13,872 nucleotides of DNA from an uncultured Eubacteriales bacterium (GTDB taxonomy: Bacteria > Bacillota > Clostridia > TANB77 > CAG-508), in contig CACWHO010000013.1 in assembly GCA_902760765.1 (NCBI GenBank), forward strand, positions 1-13,872, read 5' to 3'. Shown one piece after another: positions 6,548 to 13,372 of this stretch (positions within the stretch are counted from its first letter, which is position 1; each line of letters starts with the position of its first letter). The notes beneath the pieces were generated by a model. The model had not been told where the DNA came from, ran no database searches, and saw only the letters and a program-made list of their open reading frames with translations. Both the position numbers and the translations under genes were made by a program.

Positions 6548-7807
6548 TTGGAAAAACTAGTAATATCTGGACCAACACCTTTAAAAGGTGAAGTAGAAAT
6601 TAGTGGAGCAAAAAACGCAGCAGTAGCAATATTGCCAGCTACTTTATTAATAAATGGAGTTTGTACAATTAATAATATTCCAAATATAAGTGATGTTAGA
6701 TTATTATGTACAATTCTAGAAAAAATGGGAGCAAAAATTGTTTGGAATACTCCAAACGAAATTACAATTGACACTAGACATATAAATACAACTCAAGCAC
6801 CATTAGATTTAACTAGCAAATTTAGAGCATCTTATTATTTAATTGGTGCAATGCTTGGTAGAAAAGGTGAAATAGAAGTTGGAATGCCTGGTGGATGTAA
6901 ATTAGGTGCAAGACCAATTGATCAACATATAAAAGGTTTTGAGCTTTTAGGTGCAAATGTTAGAACTGAAAATGGAACTATTTATGCAAAGGCAAATGGA
7001 TTAAATGGTGCACCAATATACATGGATATTGTTTCTGTAGGTGCTACTATAAATGTTATGCTTGCTGCAGTTTTAGCAAAAGGAACTACAATTATAGACA
7101 ATGCAGCAAAAGAGCCTCATATAGTTGACGTTGCAAACTTTTTAAACACAATGGGTGCTGATATAAGAGGTGCTGGAACAGATGTAATTAAAATAAATGG
7201 TGTTAGTGAATTAACAGGAAATAAAACATATTCTGTTGTTCCAGACCAAATTGAAGCTGGTACATTTATGCTTGCTGCAATTGCATCAAAAGGTGATTTA
7301 TTAATAAAAAATTGCATTACAAAGCATCTAGAATCTTTAACAGCTAAAATCGTTGAAATTGGCGGAAATGTAGAAGATAATGGAGATAGTATTAGAGTTT
7401 GGTATAGTAAAAGACCAAACAAAGCTATAATTAAAACATTACCATACCCAGGTTTCCCTACAGATTTGCAACCACAAATGGGTGTTGTTCTATCAACAGC
7501 AAATGGTACAAGTATTATAAATGAAAGTATTTGGGAATCAAGATTTCAATATACAGAAGAATTAAATAAAATGGGTGCACATATTACTGCACAAGGCAAA
7601 TCTGCAATATTTGAAGGCGTTGATGAATTATTTGGTGCTCCTGTATACTCATCAGATTTAAGAGCTGGTGCAGCATTAATAATTGCAGGAATTGCAGCAA
7701 CAGGAAAAACTGAAGTTTACAATCTTGAACATATTGATAGAGGTTATGAGAATATAGAAAATAAATTTAGAAAAATCGGTGCAAATATAGAAAGAGTAAG
7801 TGAATAA
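6548..7807 (+). CDS. murA: UDP-N-acetylglucosamine 1-carboxyvinyltransferase
   Basis: MurA transfers enolpyruvate from PEP to UDP-GlcNAc, the first committed step of peptidoglycan precursor synthesis in the cytoplasm, and is the fosfomycin target. The 419 residues are full length. KNAAVAILPATLL (22-34) holds the Lys22-Asn23 pair. The catalytic loop GMPGGCKLGARPIDQH (112-127) carries Cys117, so the enzyme should be of the fosfomycin-sensitive Cys type. FPTDLQPQ (303-310) carries the catalytic Asp306. Translation starts at a TTG (6548), 7 nt after AGGGGGA; no better ATG lies nearby. Its stop overlaps the upstream in-frame GTG of walJ, so the two genes are translationally close. Bacillota often carry two murA paralogues; which one this is cannot be told from the window. 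Confidence 0.96.
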   Translation: MEKLVISGPTPLKGEVEISGAKNAAVAILPATLLINGVCTINNIPNISDVRLLCTILEKMGAKIVWNTPNEITIDTRHINTTQAPLDLTSKFRASYYLIGAMLGRKGEIEVGMPGGCKLGARPIDQHIKGFELLGANVRTENGTIYAKANGLNGAPIYMDIVSVGATINVMLAAVLAKGTTIIDNAAKEPHIVDVANFLNTMGADIRGAGTDVIKINGVSELTGNKTYSVVPDQIEAGTFMLAAIASKGDLLIKNCITKHLESLTAKIVEIGGNVEDNGDSIRVWYSKRPNKAIIKTLPYPGFPTDLQPQMGVVLSTANGTSIINESIWESRFQYTEELNKMGAHITAQGKSAIFEGVDELFGAPVYSSDLRAGAALIIAGIAATGKTEVYNLEHIDRGYENIENKFRKIGANIERVSE

Positions 7808-7808
7808 G

Positions 7809-8600
7809 ATGTTTAAGTTTTGTAATCTATATAGTGGAAGTAGTGGCAATAGCTCATTTATTGAAACCGAAAATACAAAAATTCTTGTAGATGCAGGTGT
7901 TAGTTCTAAAAAAATTGAAAGTGCATTAGAAAATCTAAACGTTAATCCATCTGAATTAGATGGGATATTAATCACACATGAACATTCAGACCATGTACAA
8001 GGTTTAGGAACATTTGCAAAAAAATTTAATGTTCCTGTATTTGTAAATTCAAAAACACTTGATGCAATGCCAATACAAAAAGATAAAATACCAGAAAAAA
8101 ATATTAAAAGCTTTAAAATTAATGAAAAATTTGAAATTGGAGATTTACAAGTAAACCCATTTTCAATTCCACATGATGCTGTAAATCCATGTGGTTTTAA
8201 TATATATAAAGATGATAAAAAGATAAGTATTGCAACAGATATGGGTCATATTTCAGAAAAAACCATAAAACAATTAGAAGATAGTATTTTTATTTTATTA
8301 GAATCAAATTATGACCCCGAAATACTTAAATTTTCTAAATATCCATACCCATTAAAAAATAGAATTGCTGGTCCTAATGGCCATTTATCAAACGAAATGG
8401 CCGGAAAGGCTATAAACCATTTATTAAAATCTGGATTAAAGCAAGCTGTTTTGGGTCATTTAAGTAAAGAAAATAATTTCCCAGAATTAGCTTATAGAAC
8501 TGTTGTGGACGAATTAATTGCAAATAATAATTTTAATGAAGATTCAATAAAATTAAGTGTTGCAAGTAGAGATATTCCGGGAAATGTCATTTCTCTTTAA
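7809..8600 (+). CDS. walJ: Metallo-beta-lactamase-fold hydrolase, WalJ/YycJ family
   Basis: A cytoplasmic metallo-beta-lactamase-fold protein of the YycJ/WalJ family. In Bacillus and relatives the gene sits with the walRK operon and is linked to cell-wall homeostasis and DNA integrity, probably as a nuclease. The N-terminus (FCNLYSGSSGNSSFIE) and the metal motif THEHSDH (56-62) are typical, with later SIPHDAVNPCGFNI, TDMGHIS, and GHLSNE/GHLSKENN histidine motifs. ATG at 7809 gives 263 residues starting MFKFCNL, like its relatives. A GTG at 7800 overlaps murA and would add three residues, but has no better ribosome binding site. There is only 1 bp between the murA stop and this ATG, implying co-transcription. 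The walR and walK genes are not here; the pairing with murA keeps it in a cell-wall setting. Confidence 0.9.
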   Translation: MFKFCNLYSGSSGNSSFIETENTKILVDAGVSSKKIESALENLNVNPSELDGILITHEHSDHVQGLGTFAKKFNVPVFVNSKTLDAMPIQKDKIPEKNIKSFKINEKFEIGDLQVNPFSIPHDAVNPCGFNIYKDDKKISIATDMGHISEKTIKQLEDSIFILLESNYDPEILKFSKYPYPLKNRIAGPNGHLSNEMAGKAINHLLKSGLKQAVLGHLSKENNFPELAYRTVVDELIANNNFNEDSIKLSVASRDIPGNVISL

Positions 8601-8610
8601 TTTATATAAA

Positions 8611-8725
8611 TGTAGGGAAAATATTAATGAAAGAAAATATGTGGGACAATAAAAAACCTTTCAATAAAAATTTATTCAAAACATCAGTATCTTTGGGGAA
8701 ATATGATGATATTATTTTCCCTACA
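8611..8725. repeat. 13-bp perfect inverted repeat bracketing about 115 bp
   Basis: TGTAGGGAAAATA (8611-8623) is repeated exactly in reverse complement at 8713-8725. The arms enclose most of a 38-codon ORF, and the left arm holds its presumed ribosome binding site. It could be a MITE-like remnant or an RNA fold that hides that site. I see no convincing target-site duplication beyond AAA. Confidence 0.4.
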
Positions 8726-8743
8726 AAATTAAAAACATATTAA
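8627..8743 (+). CDS. Possible 38-aa small protein
   Basis: A short ORF begins MKENMWDNKKPF and ends at TAA 8741-8743. TAGGGA lies 8 nt upstream, a fair ribosome binding site, and the gene follows walJ by 26 nt on the same strand and before the terminator at 8770. The peptide is basic and soluble, with no membrane segment. I recognise no family. An inverted repeat overlaps both its leader and its 3' part, so it may be chance coding inside a repeat. Confidence 0.35.
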   Translation: MKENMWDNKKPFNKNLFKTSVSLGKYDDIIFPTKLKTY

Positions 8744-8769
8744 ATTATCTTTGGATTTTTTTAAGAATT

Positions 8770-8802
8770 ATTATTGCTAAGAATTTAGCAATAATTTTTT
8801 TC
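8770..8802 (+). terminator. Rho-independent terminator of the murA-walJ unit
   Basis: ATTATTGCTAA (8770-8780) and TTAGCAATAAT (8785-8795) form a perfect 11-bp stem with a 4-nt loop, followed by a run of seven T including the last stem base. It is in the plus orientation, about 170 nt past walJ. Confidence 0.8.
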
Positions 8803-9033
8803 ACAATTAAAAAAATTGTAATGAATAAAATTATATTTAGCATTAAGTTTACTCCTCAATCTGTTATTATTTTACAACTTTTTTTATATGTTGTCAAGAA
8901 AAACATTTCGACAAATATTGACAAAAAGCTACTTTCAGCGATTTTCACCTTTCTAAACTTATTGTTTTTTGCTTTGCTAAAAGATAAACATAATTGTAAA
9001 AGCTCTTTTCTTAAAAATCAATATCATATTTTA
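8803..9033. other. Spacer between convergent walJ and spmB, no supported gene
   Basis: Together with the small ORF, inverted repeat and terminator, this completes the 433-bp gap between walJ and spmB. The only ORF here (from 8821, plus) has no ribosome binding site, follows the terminator directly and resembles no protein family. On the minus strand a short stem (GCT/AGC) followed by TTTTT near 8931-8947 might end the spmAB transcript, but it is weak. Confidence 0.4.
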
Positions 9034-9561
9034 TTAAAACATTAATTTACATACAATTATACTCGTTACAATTCCAACAAAATCAGCTGTTAAAGCTGCC
9101 CATAATACAAACCTTGTATTTTTAATTCCAACACTACTTGTATAAACAGCAATTGTATATAATGTTGTTTCTGTTGAGCCCATTATAACAGATGCAATAA
9201 GTCCAATATTTGAATCAACCCCATATTTTTTCATAATATCTGTTGCAACTGCAATTGTACTACTCCCAGAAATAGGTCTTAAAAGTGCTAATGGCAAAAT
9301 TTCAATCGGAAATTTAAAAATATTAAACACTGGTGTTAAGAAGTTTACTATTAAGTCAATTACTCCTGAACTACGCAATGCACCAATTGCAACAAACAAT
9401 CCAACAAGTGTTGGGAAAATATTAAAAACAATTTTTATCCCATCTTCCGCTCCTTTTAAAAAAATATCAAATACTTTTTTTCTTTCTAGAACTCCATAAA
9501 TTATTGTTACTAATATCATTAATGGCATTGCAACATTTGAAAAAAATTCAATAAATTTCAC
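9034..9561 (-). CDS. spmB: Spore maturation protein B
   Basis: SpmB acts with SpmA in the spore membrane. In Bacillus and Clostridium both are needed for normal core dehydration and heat resistance; the molecular activity is not established. The protein is a multi-pass membrane protein of the nucleoside-recognition (Gate) type. It has hydrophobic segments from the N-terminus, a central FPTLVGLFVAIGALRSSGVID, then LLRPISGSSTIAVATDIM, and the hallmark GSTETTLYTIAVYTSSVGI near the C-terminus. The start is placed at GTG 9561, with AAGGAG 6-7 nt upstream. The upstream in-frame GTG at 9576 directly abuts that site and is unlikely to be used. That gives about 175 residues, normal for the family. It follows spmA by 35 nt and is surely co-transcribed with it. 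Confidence 0.92.
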   Translation of the reverse strand: MKFIEFFSNVAMPLMILVTIIYGVLERKKVFDIFLKGAEDGIKIVFNIFPTLVGLFVAIGALRSSGVIDLIVNFLTPVFNIFKFPIEILPLALLRPISGSSTIAVATDIMKKYGVDSNIGLIASVIMGSTETTLYTIAVYTSSVGIKNTRFVLWAALTADFVGIVTSIIVCKLMF

Positions 9562-9596
9562 ATTTTTCTCCTTCACTTTTAATATACCTTAAAAAT

Positions 9597-10175
9597 TTAC
9601 TTACCAATTTTTATAAAAAACTTAACTGCAGAAATTCCTGCAATTGCAGCACAAATCGTTGCAATCCACACAGGAAATATAATGATTGTCGGGTTGTTAG
9701 AACAAAGTGAACTTCTAATTGCAATTACTGTTGTTGGTATTATTTGAATTGATGCAGTATTTAAAACAATTAACGTAGCCATCTCATCTGTTAATCTATC
9801 TTTCTGTGCATTTTCTTTTTGCATTGTTTCCATTGCTTTCAACCCAAGTGGTGTTGCTGCATTACCTAGCCCTAAAATATTTGCTACAACATTCATAGAA
9901 ATTTGTTCATATGCTTCATCTCTCTTTTTCATTTTTGGAAATAATAATTTCATAAATGGTGACAAAATTTTTGTTATTTTATTTATTAAGCTTGTATTAC
10001 TTACAATTTTCATAACTCCACTCCATAGGCACATTGTTCCAAGTAAAGTCAAACATAGTTTTACAGCACTTTCCGTGCTTTCAAAAAAAGAATTGTTAAG
10101 TGCTTTTAAATTTCCTGAAAAGAATGAAAAAATAATTGATATAATTAAAAATATTGGCCATATTATATTTAACAC
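9597..10175 (-). CDS. spmA: Spore maturation protein A
   Basis: Partner of SpmB in spore core dehydration. It is a multi-pass membrane protein of about 192 residues. The N-terminus LNIIWPIFLIISIIFSF matches the NIIW start typical of SpmA. The hallmark ANILGLGNAATPLGLKAM lies mid-protein, followed by LIVLNTASIQIIPTTVIAIR, and the C-terminal segment is again hydrophobic. The start is placed at GTG 10175, with AGGTG 6 nt upstream; the in-frame GTG at 10184 lies inside that ribosome binding site. It is first in the spmA-spmB unit, divergent from the abrB-like gene. I found no convincing SigE-type promoter in the shared spacer, though in Bacillus the genes are transcribed in the mother cell. Confidence 0.93.
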   Translation of the reverse strand: MLNIIWPIFLIISIIFSFFSGNLKALNNSFFESTESAVKLCLTLLGTMCLWSGVMKIVSNTSLINKITKILSPFMKLLFPKMKKRDEAYEQISMNVVANILGLGNAATPLGLKAMETMQKENAQKDRLTDEMATLIVLNTASIQIIPTTVIAIRSSLCSNNPTIIIFPVWIATICAAIAGISAVKFFIKIGK

Positions 10176-10229
10176 ACATCTCACCTATTAAATTTTATTA
10201 TTTTTTTATTATTTTATTACAATATTATT

Positions 10230-10245
10230 GGTACAAAAAAGTACC
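10230..10245. promoter_or_regulatory. Short inverted repeat between spmA and the abrB-like gene
   Basis: GGTAC and GTACC flank AAAAAA, making a perfect 5-bp inverted repeat 55 bp upstream of the spmA start and 63 bp before the abrB -35 box. With the flanking ATT and AAT the symmetry extends imperfectly. It is a candidate operator for the divergent region. Confidence 0.3.
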
Positions 10246-10307
10246 CCAATTTTTTCCTTATTTTTCAACATTTTTACTTTTTTTTTGGACTTTTTAGTCT
10301 AATTTAA

Positions 10308-10336
10308 TTGACCAATATGATAATTTATGATATATT
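10308..10336 (+). promoter_or_regulatory. SigA-type promoter of the abrB-like gene
   Basis: TTGACC (10308-10313) and TATATT (10331-10336) are spaced by 17 bp, with a TGA extended -10. The predicted start near 10343 leaves a leader of about 33 nt ending in a full AAGGAGG. AbrB proteins often repress their own gene; the AT-rich promoter would suit that, but no specific site is visible. Confidence 0.7.
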
Positions 10337-10375
10337 AAGCCAGAATTGTTTAAATTAACATTAAGGAGGTAATTA

Positions 10376-10627
10376 ATGAAAGAAACCGGAATTGTTAGAA
10401 AAATTGATGAATTAGGAAGAGTTGTAATTCCTATTGAAATCAGAAATAAATTTAATATACAAGAAAAGGACCCCGTTGAAATTTTTGTAGAGGATTCTAG
10501 AATAATAATTAAAAAATATGAACAAAGCTGTATTTTCTGTGGAAATACAGAAAACTTAGTTGAATTTAATGGTAAATTAATCTGCAGCAATTGTTTAAAA
10601 AAAATTAATAAAATAAATGCAAAATAA
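10376..10627 (+). CDS. abrB: AbrB/SpoVT-type transition-state regulator with C-terminal CxxC pairs
   Basis: An 83-residue DNA-binding protein with a complete N-terminal AbrB/MazE/SpoVT swapped-hairpin domain (1-47). Its signature GIVRKIDELGRVVIPIEIR (5-23) includes the conserved arginines. Such proteins act as dimers or tetramers and repress stationary-phase and sporulation genes. The C-terminal half differs from Bacillus AbrB: CIFC (52-55) and CSNC (70-73) form a probable zinc-ribbon-like knuckle, a form I recall from clostridial AbrB-like proteins. AAGGAGG lies 6 nt before the ATG. The gene is convergent with rsmI and trmN6, the same neighbourhood as abrB next to yabB-yabC in Bacillus, which supports orthology. 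The symbol is used in that family sense. Confidence 0.9.
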   Translation: MKETGIVRKIDELGRVVIPIEIRNKFNIQEKDPVEIFVEDSRIIIKKYEQSCIFCGNTENLVEFNGKLICSNCLKKINKINAK

Positions 10628-10643
10628 AAATATTTTTATACTT

Positions 10644-10680
10644 AAAAAGCCAAGCGAACTAAATGTTCCTTAGCTTTTTT
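10644..10680 (+). terminator. Shared terminator between the abrB-like gene and rsmI
   Basis: AAAAAGCCAAG (10644-10654) pairs with CTTAGCTTTTT (10669-10679) with one C-A mismatch. An inner GAAC/GTTC stem closes a TAAAT loop, and the plus strand ends in a T run. On the minus strand the stem is followed by CTTTTTAAG, so it may serve both convergent genes. Confidence 0.75.
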
Positions 10681-10752
10681 CATAATTCTAAGCTCTTGAT
10701 TTAAATATGAATAATTAATAATTCTTTTATTAAAATAAATTTTAATAATATA

Positions 10753-11583
10753 TTAAATAAAATACTGATAAATTTCATTTTTATTAACATTTCTATCTTT
10801 TGCTATCTTCTTTATAATGTCCTTTTTTGAAAACCCTTGTTTTTCATAAAATTTATAGTGTTCATCTAAACTTAATGAATTTAATTCACTTTCCCCTTCC
10901 TGTGGTTTTGCTTTGTCTATTATTAAAACTATTTCGCCTTTTATCTCTGGAATTTTGCTAAGTAAGTAATCTATATTACCTCTAATAAATTCTTCGTGAA
11001 TTTTGGTTATTTCACGTGCTAGCACTATTTTTCTATCAGCATCTAATATTTCTTTCAAATCATTTAATGTTTTTTCTAATTTGTGTGGTGCTTCATAAAT
11101 AATTATAGTTTTATTGGATTTTTCTATTTCATCCAATTTTGTTTTTCTTAGTTTTTTATTTAATGGTAAAAAGCCCAAAAATGTAAATTCATTTGTATCT
11201 ATTCCAGAACAAATTAATGAATTTATCATTGCACATGCACCAGGAATTGGAACAACAGTTATCCCTTCTTCTATACATTTTTTTATAACCTCTTCACCTG
11301 GGTCACAAATACCTGGTGTTCCTGCATCAGAAACTAATGCAATATTTTTCCCACTTTTTAATTTTTCAATTAAAACACTTGATTTTTCTTCTTCATTATG
11401 CCTATGGTTGCTTATTAATGGTTTTGAAATTTCAAAATGGTTTAATAATTGTAATGTGTGTCTTGTATCTTCTGCAGCAATTAAATCAACTTCTTTTAAA
11501 ACTCTAAGCGCCCTTAATGTAATATCTTCTAAATTACCAATTGGCGTTGCAACAATATATAAAGAACCTGTATTTTTTTTCAT
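10753..11583 (-). CDS. rsmI: 16S rRNA (cytidine-1402 2'-O)-methyltransferase
   Basis: RsmI uses S-adenosylmethionine to methylate the ribose of C1402 in the decoding centre of 16S rRNA. The 276 residues are the normal length. Family motifs in order are GSLYIVATPIGNLEDITLRA (6-25), EDTRHT (38-43), VSDAGTPGICDPG (84-96), PIPGACA near 115, and IIYEAPHKL near 165, all typical of the tetrapyrrole-methylase fold. A C-terminal helical region (EKQGFSKKDIIKKIAKDRNV) matches the family's small C-terminal domain. ATG at 11583 follows GAGGGA by 6 nt. It lies 61 nt after trmN6, with no promoter evident between, so the two are probably one transcript. Confidence 0.95.
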   Translation of the reverse strand: MKKNTGSLYIVATPIGNLEDITLRALRVLKEVDLIAAEDTRHTLQLLNHFEISKPLISNHRHNEEEKSSVLIEKLKSGKNIALVSDAGTPGICDPGEEVIKKCIEEGITVVPIPGACAMINSLICSGIDTNEFTFLGFLPLNKKLRKTKLDEIEKSNKTIIIYEAPHKLEKTLNDLKEILDADRKIVLAREITKIHEEFIRGNIDYLLSKIPEIKGEIVLIIDKAKPQEGESELNSLSLDEHYKFYEKQGFSKKDIIKKIAKDRNVNKNEIYQYFI

Positions 11584-11644
11584 AACTATTCCCTCATTTA
11601 TATCTCTTCGTTATTATTTATTCTTATTTGATAATTATCTATTA

Positions 11645-12406
11645 TTATTTGTTTTTATGATATATTTCTAAAATTTCATCTGTATAATTTCCATTTTCAT
11701 CATATATATATAAATTTTCTCTAAAATTTATATATTTTTTTGCATTTTTAACACCTTTCACTAGAACCATTTTAGGTGGATTATTTTTATTAGAAAATAC
11801 AAGTCTTATTTCTTTTGGTTCTATTTTATATTTTCTCATTTCACTAAGCAAGTCCACAATTCTTTCAGGTCTGTGAATAATATAGAATTCACCCTTATCC
11901 TTTAATAATTTACTTGATATTTCAATAAAGTCTTCTAAATTTGCAGATATTTCATGCCTTGAAATTTGTTTTACTTCATCTTCATTTGTTATTCCTGTAT
12001 TTTCTTCTTTATATGGTGGATTTGTAACAATAGCATCAAATGAATTTTTTTCATATATATTATCTAAGTTAGTTATATTTTCGTTTATAACCTCAAATCT
12101 ATTTTCTAAATTATTTAGAATAATATTTTTCTTTGCTATTTCATAAACACTTCTTTGAATTTCTATTCCTATAATTTTATTTAACTTTGTTTTGCCACAT
12201 AATAAAATTGGGATGATTCCTGTTCCAGTACCAAGGTCTAATACATTTGCATTTTGCTTTATATTTTTAGCAAAATCAGAAAGTAAAACAGCATCAACCC
12301 CAAAGCAGAAACCTTTTATATTTTGGATAATTTTTAAATTTTTAAATTCTAAATCATCAATTCTTTCATCATTCTCTAATTTTATTTTATTTTTGTTATT
12401 ATTCAT
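11645..12406 (-). CDS. trmN6: tRNA1(Val) (adenine-37 N6)-methyltransferase family (TrmN6/YabB)
   Basis: A class I SAM-dependent methyltransferase of 253 residues. VLDLGTGTGIIPIL (55-68) is the SAM-binding loop. IGIEIQ (79-84) supplies the ribose-binding acidic residue. IVTNPPY (126-132) is the N6-adenine catalytic motif. The entry stretch IQNIKGFCFGVDAVLLSDF (27-45) is typical of YabB-type enzymes that modify A37 of a tRNA; exact substrate is inferred from family. Start at ATG 12406 with GGAG 8 nt upstream. It is first in the trmN6-rsmI unit, the same order as yabB-yabC in Bacillus (there with yazA between), convergent with abrB as here. Confidence 0.9.
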   Translation of the reverse strand: MNNNKNKIKLENDERIDDLEFKNLKIIQNIKGFCFGVDAVLLSDFAKNIKQNANVLDLGTGTGIIPILLCGKTKLNKIIGIEIQRSVYEIAKKNIILNNLENRFEVINENITNLDNIYEKNSFDAIVTNPPYKEENTGITNEDEVKQISRHEISANLEDFIEISSKLLKDKGEFYIIHRPERIVDLLSEMRKYKIEPKEIRLVFSNKNNPPKMVLVKGVKNAKKYINFRENLYIYDENGNYTDEILEIYHKNK

Positions 12407-12448
12407 TAATCAGTCTCCATATTTTTAACAAATATTTTATTCTTGCAT

Positions 12449-12477
12449 ATTATATAATAGTTTAAGCATTTTTGCAA
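12449..12477 (-). promoter_or_regulatory. SigA-type promoter of trmN6-rsmI
   Basis: On the minus strand TTGCAA (12477-12472) and a perfect TATAAT (12454-12449) are spaced by 17 bp. The predicted start near 12442 leaves a leader of about 36 nt. The region also reads TATAAT on the plus strand (12453-12458), suitably placed for the divergent small gene at 12494, but without a good -35 box. Confidence 0.7.
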
Positions 12478-12493
12478 TAAAAGGAGACTATAG

Positions 12494-12628
12494 ATGGGAA
12501 AAAAGAAAAAGTTGGATTTTAAAACATATAAAAAAAATACTATAAATTCATTAAATGAGGTTGAACATTTTTTAAGGAATTTTCGCAATTTTACAAAATA
12601 TATAAAATTATATAAAATATTAAAATAA
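12494..12628 (+). CDS. Small basic protein, 44 aa, hypothetical
   Basis: The ORF begins MGKKKKLDFKTYKKNT and ends at TAA 12626-12628. A full AAAGGAG lies 8 nt before the ATG, as good as any in the window, and a terminator-like hairpin follows 9 nt after the stop. The peptide is strongly basic (about a dozen Lys plus two Arg), with an amphipathic, helix-like middle (NSLNEVEHFLRNFRNFTKYIK). It has no signal peptide and is too polar for a membrane span. I do not recognise a family. It is divergent from trmN6 and convergent with the GerMN gene. RNA or DNA binding is possible from charge alone. The good ribosome binding site and tight fit between its own signals make it more likely real than chance. 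Confidence 0.65.
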   Translation: MGKKKKLDFKTYKKNTINSLNEVEHFLRNFRNFTKYIKLYKILK

Positions 12629-12637
12629 CTATATCAA

Positions 12638-12663
12638 AAAAGTGAACCTTTTAGCTCACTTTT
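12638..12663. terminator. Terminator between the 44-aa gene and the GerMN gene
   Basis: AAAAGTGA (12638-12645) and TCACTTTT (12656-12663) form an 8-bp stem with a 10-nt loop. On the minus strand it is followed by extra T residues, fitting the end of the GerMN gene 6 nt away. On the plus strand the T tail is interrupted by G. It lies between the two convergent genes and probably serves both. Confidence 0.65.
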
Positions 12664-12668
12664 GAATT

Positions 12669-13175
12669 TTATATTTTGTTTCCATTTACAAAAATCTCTA
12701 CGCTATTAACTTCATTTAGCTGTGTCATTGTTTTTGTAATTGCATCTAATATTTTGTCCTTTTCTCCATCTTTGTTTTTATCATAATTTAAAAATTCAGC
12801 TGAAAATTCTAATTTTAAATTATCTTTTTCCAATGTTGCTTTTAATAAAACTGTTTTTTCAGGGATTATCTTTCTTAATTGTTCATTTTTAGGTCCTTCT
12901 ATTAAAAGTTTTATTAATATTGTGTATGGGTCTTTTATTAAATCATTTATTTTTACAAGTCTCACTTCAGGTTTTACCATATTTGATTCTTTATCAATAA
13001 AATATGCATTTACCAATGTTTCCCTATTTTGTTCTTCTGTAATTTCTTCTTGTGGAGTATATTCATTGCCATTTGCAATTTTCTTATTTTTTGCATGCTT
13101 TATTCCACAAACTCCACAAATTAAAATAATTAAAAAAATAATTATAAATAAAATTATTATTTTTTTATTTTTCAT
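12669..13175 (-). CDS. GerMN-domain sporulation/germination protein
   Basis: A 168-residue exported or membrane-anchored protein. Residues 5-23 form one very hydrophobic segment; cysteines at 20 and 23 do not fit a standard lipobox, so a simple anchor is more likely than a lipoprotein. After a polar linker (30-52), residues 53-168 are a GerMN domain: VNAYFID, then ILIKLLIEGPKNEQLRKIIPEKT (86-108) with the LLIEGP signature, and the closing EVNSVEIFVNGNKI. GerMN domains occur in GerM, needed for sporulation and germination, and in other extracytoplasmic proteins, so the exact role is not certain. The ATG at 13175 follows AAAGGA by 9 nt. Two exact tandem copies of ATTTATATTA (13201-13220) lie just upstream, with no clear promoter. 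Confidence 0.82.
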   Translation of the reverse strand: MKNKKIIILFIIIFLIILICGVCGIKHAKNKKIANGNEYTPQEEITEEQNRETLVNAYFIDKESNMVKPEVRLVKINDLIKDPYTILIKLLIEGPKNEQLRKIIPEKTVLLKATLEKDNLKLEFSAEFLNYDKNKDGEKDKILDAITKTMTQLNEVNSVEIFVNGNKI

Positions 13176-13264
13176 AGATTTCAGTCCTTTCTAAATTTAA
13201 ATTTATATTAATTTATATTAATTTCTTGTCCTTTTTATTCTAATATCCTTTTAATTTTTTAGAA

Positions 13265-13293
13265 TTTATGTTATTATTAAAATGTAGTATAAT
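13265..13293 (+). promoter_or_regulatory. Candidate SigA promoter of the J-domain gene, with leader hairpin
   Basis: TATAAT (13288-13293) is perfect, but the -35 box TTTATG (13265-13270, 17 bp spacing) is poor. The leader of about 73 nt contains TGAAAAA-GTAT-TTTTTCA (13309-13326), followed by TTTTAT, a terminator-like hairpin of low stability. Confidence 0.45.
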
Positions 13294-13372
13294 TTATGAA
13301 ATTTAGTGTGAAAAAGTATTTTTTCATTTTTATATCTATATTTTAAAAAAGTGAAAAAAGTTGGAGTTTAAT

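Noticed and set aside
8821..9045. 74-codon plus-strand ORF after the walJ terminator
   Set aside because: It has no ribosome binding site, starts right after the terminator, overlaps the 3' end of spmB and has random AT-rich composition.
11114..11671. 185-codon plus-strand ORF over rsmI
   Set aside because: rsmI on the other strand has all family motifs. This frame is long only because of the AT-rich antisense composition.
12406..12588. 60-codon minus-strand ORF upstream of trmN6
   Set aside because: It is antisense to the better supported 44-codon gene and spans the trmN6 promoter and leader. Its Phe/Leu/Tyr-rich composition is typical of an antisense shadow.
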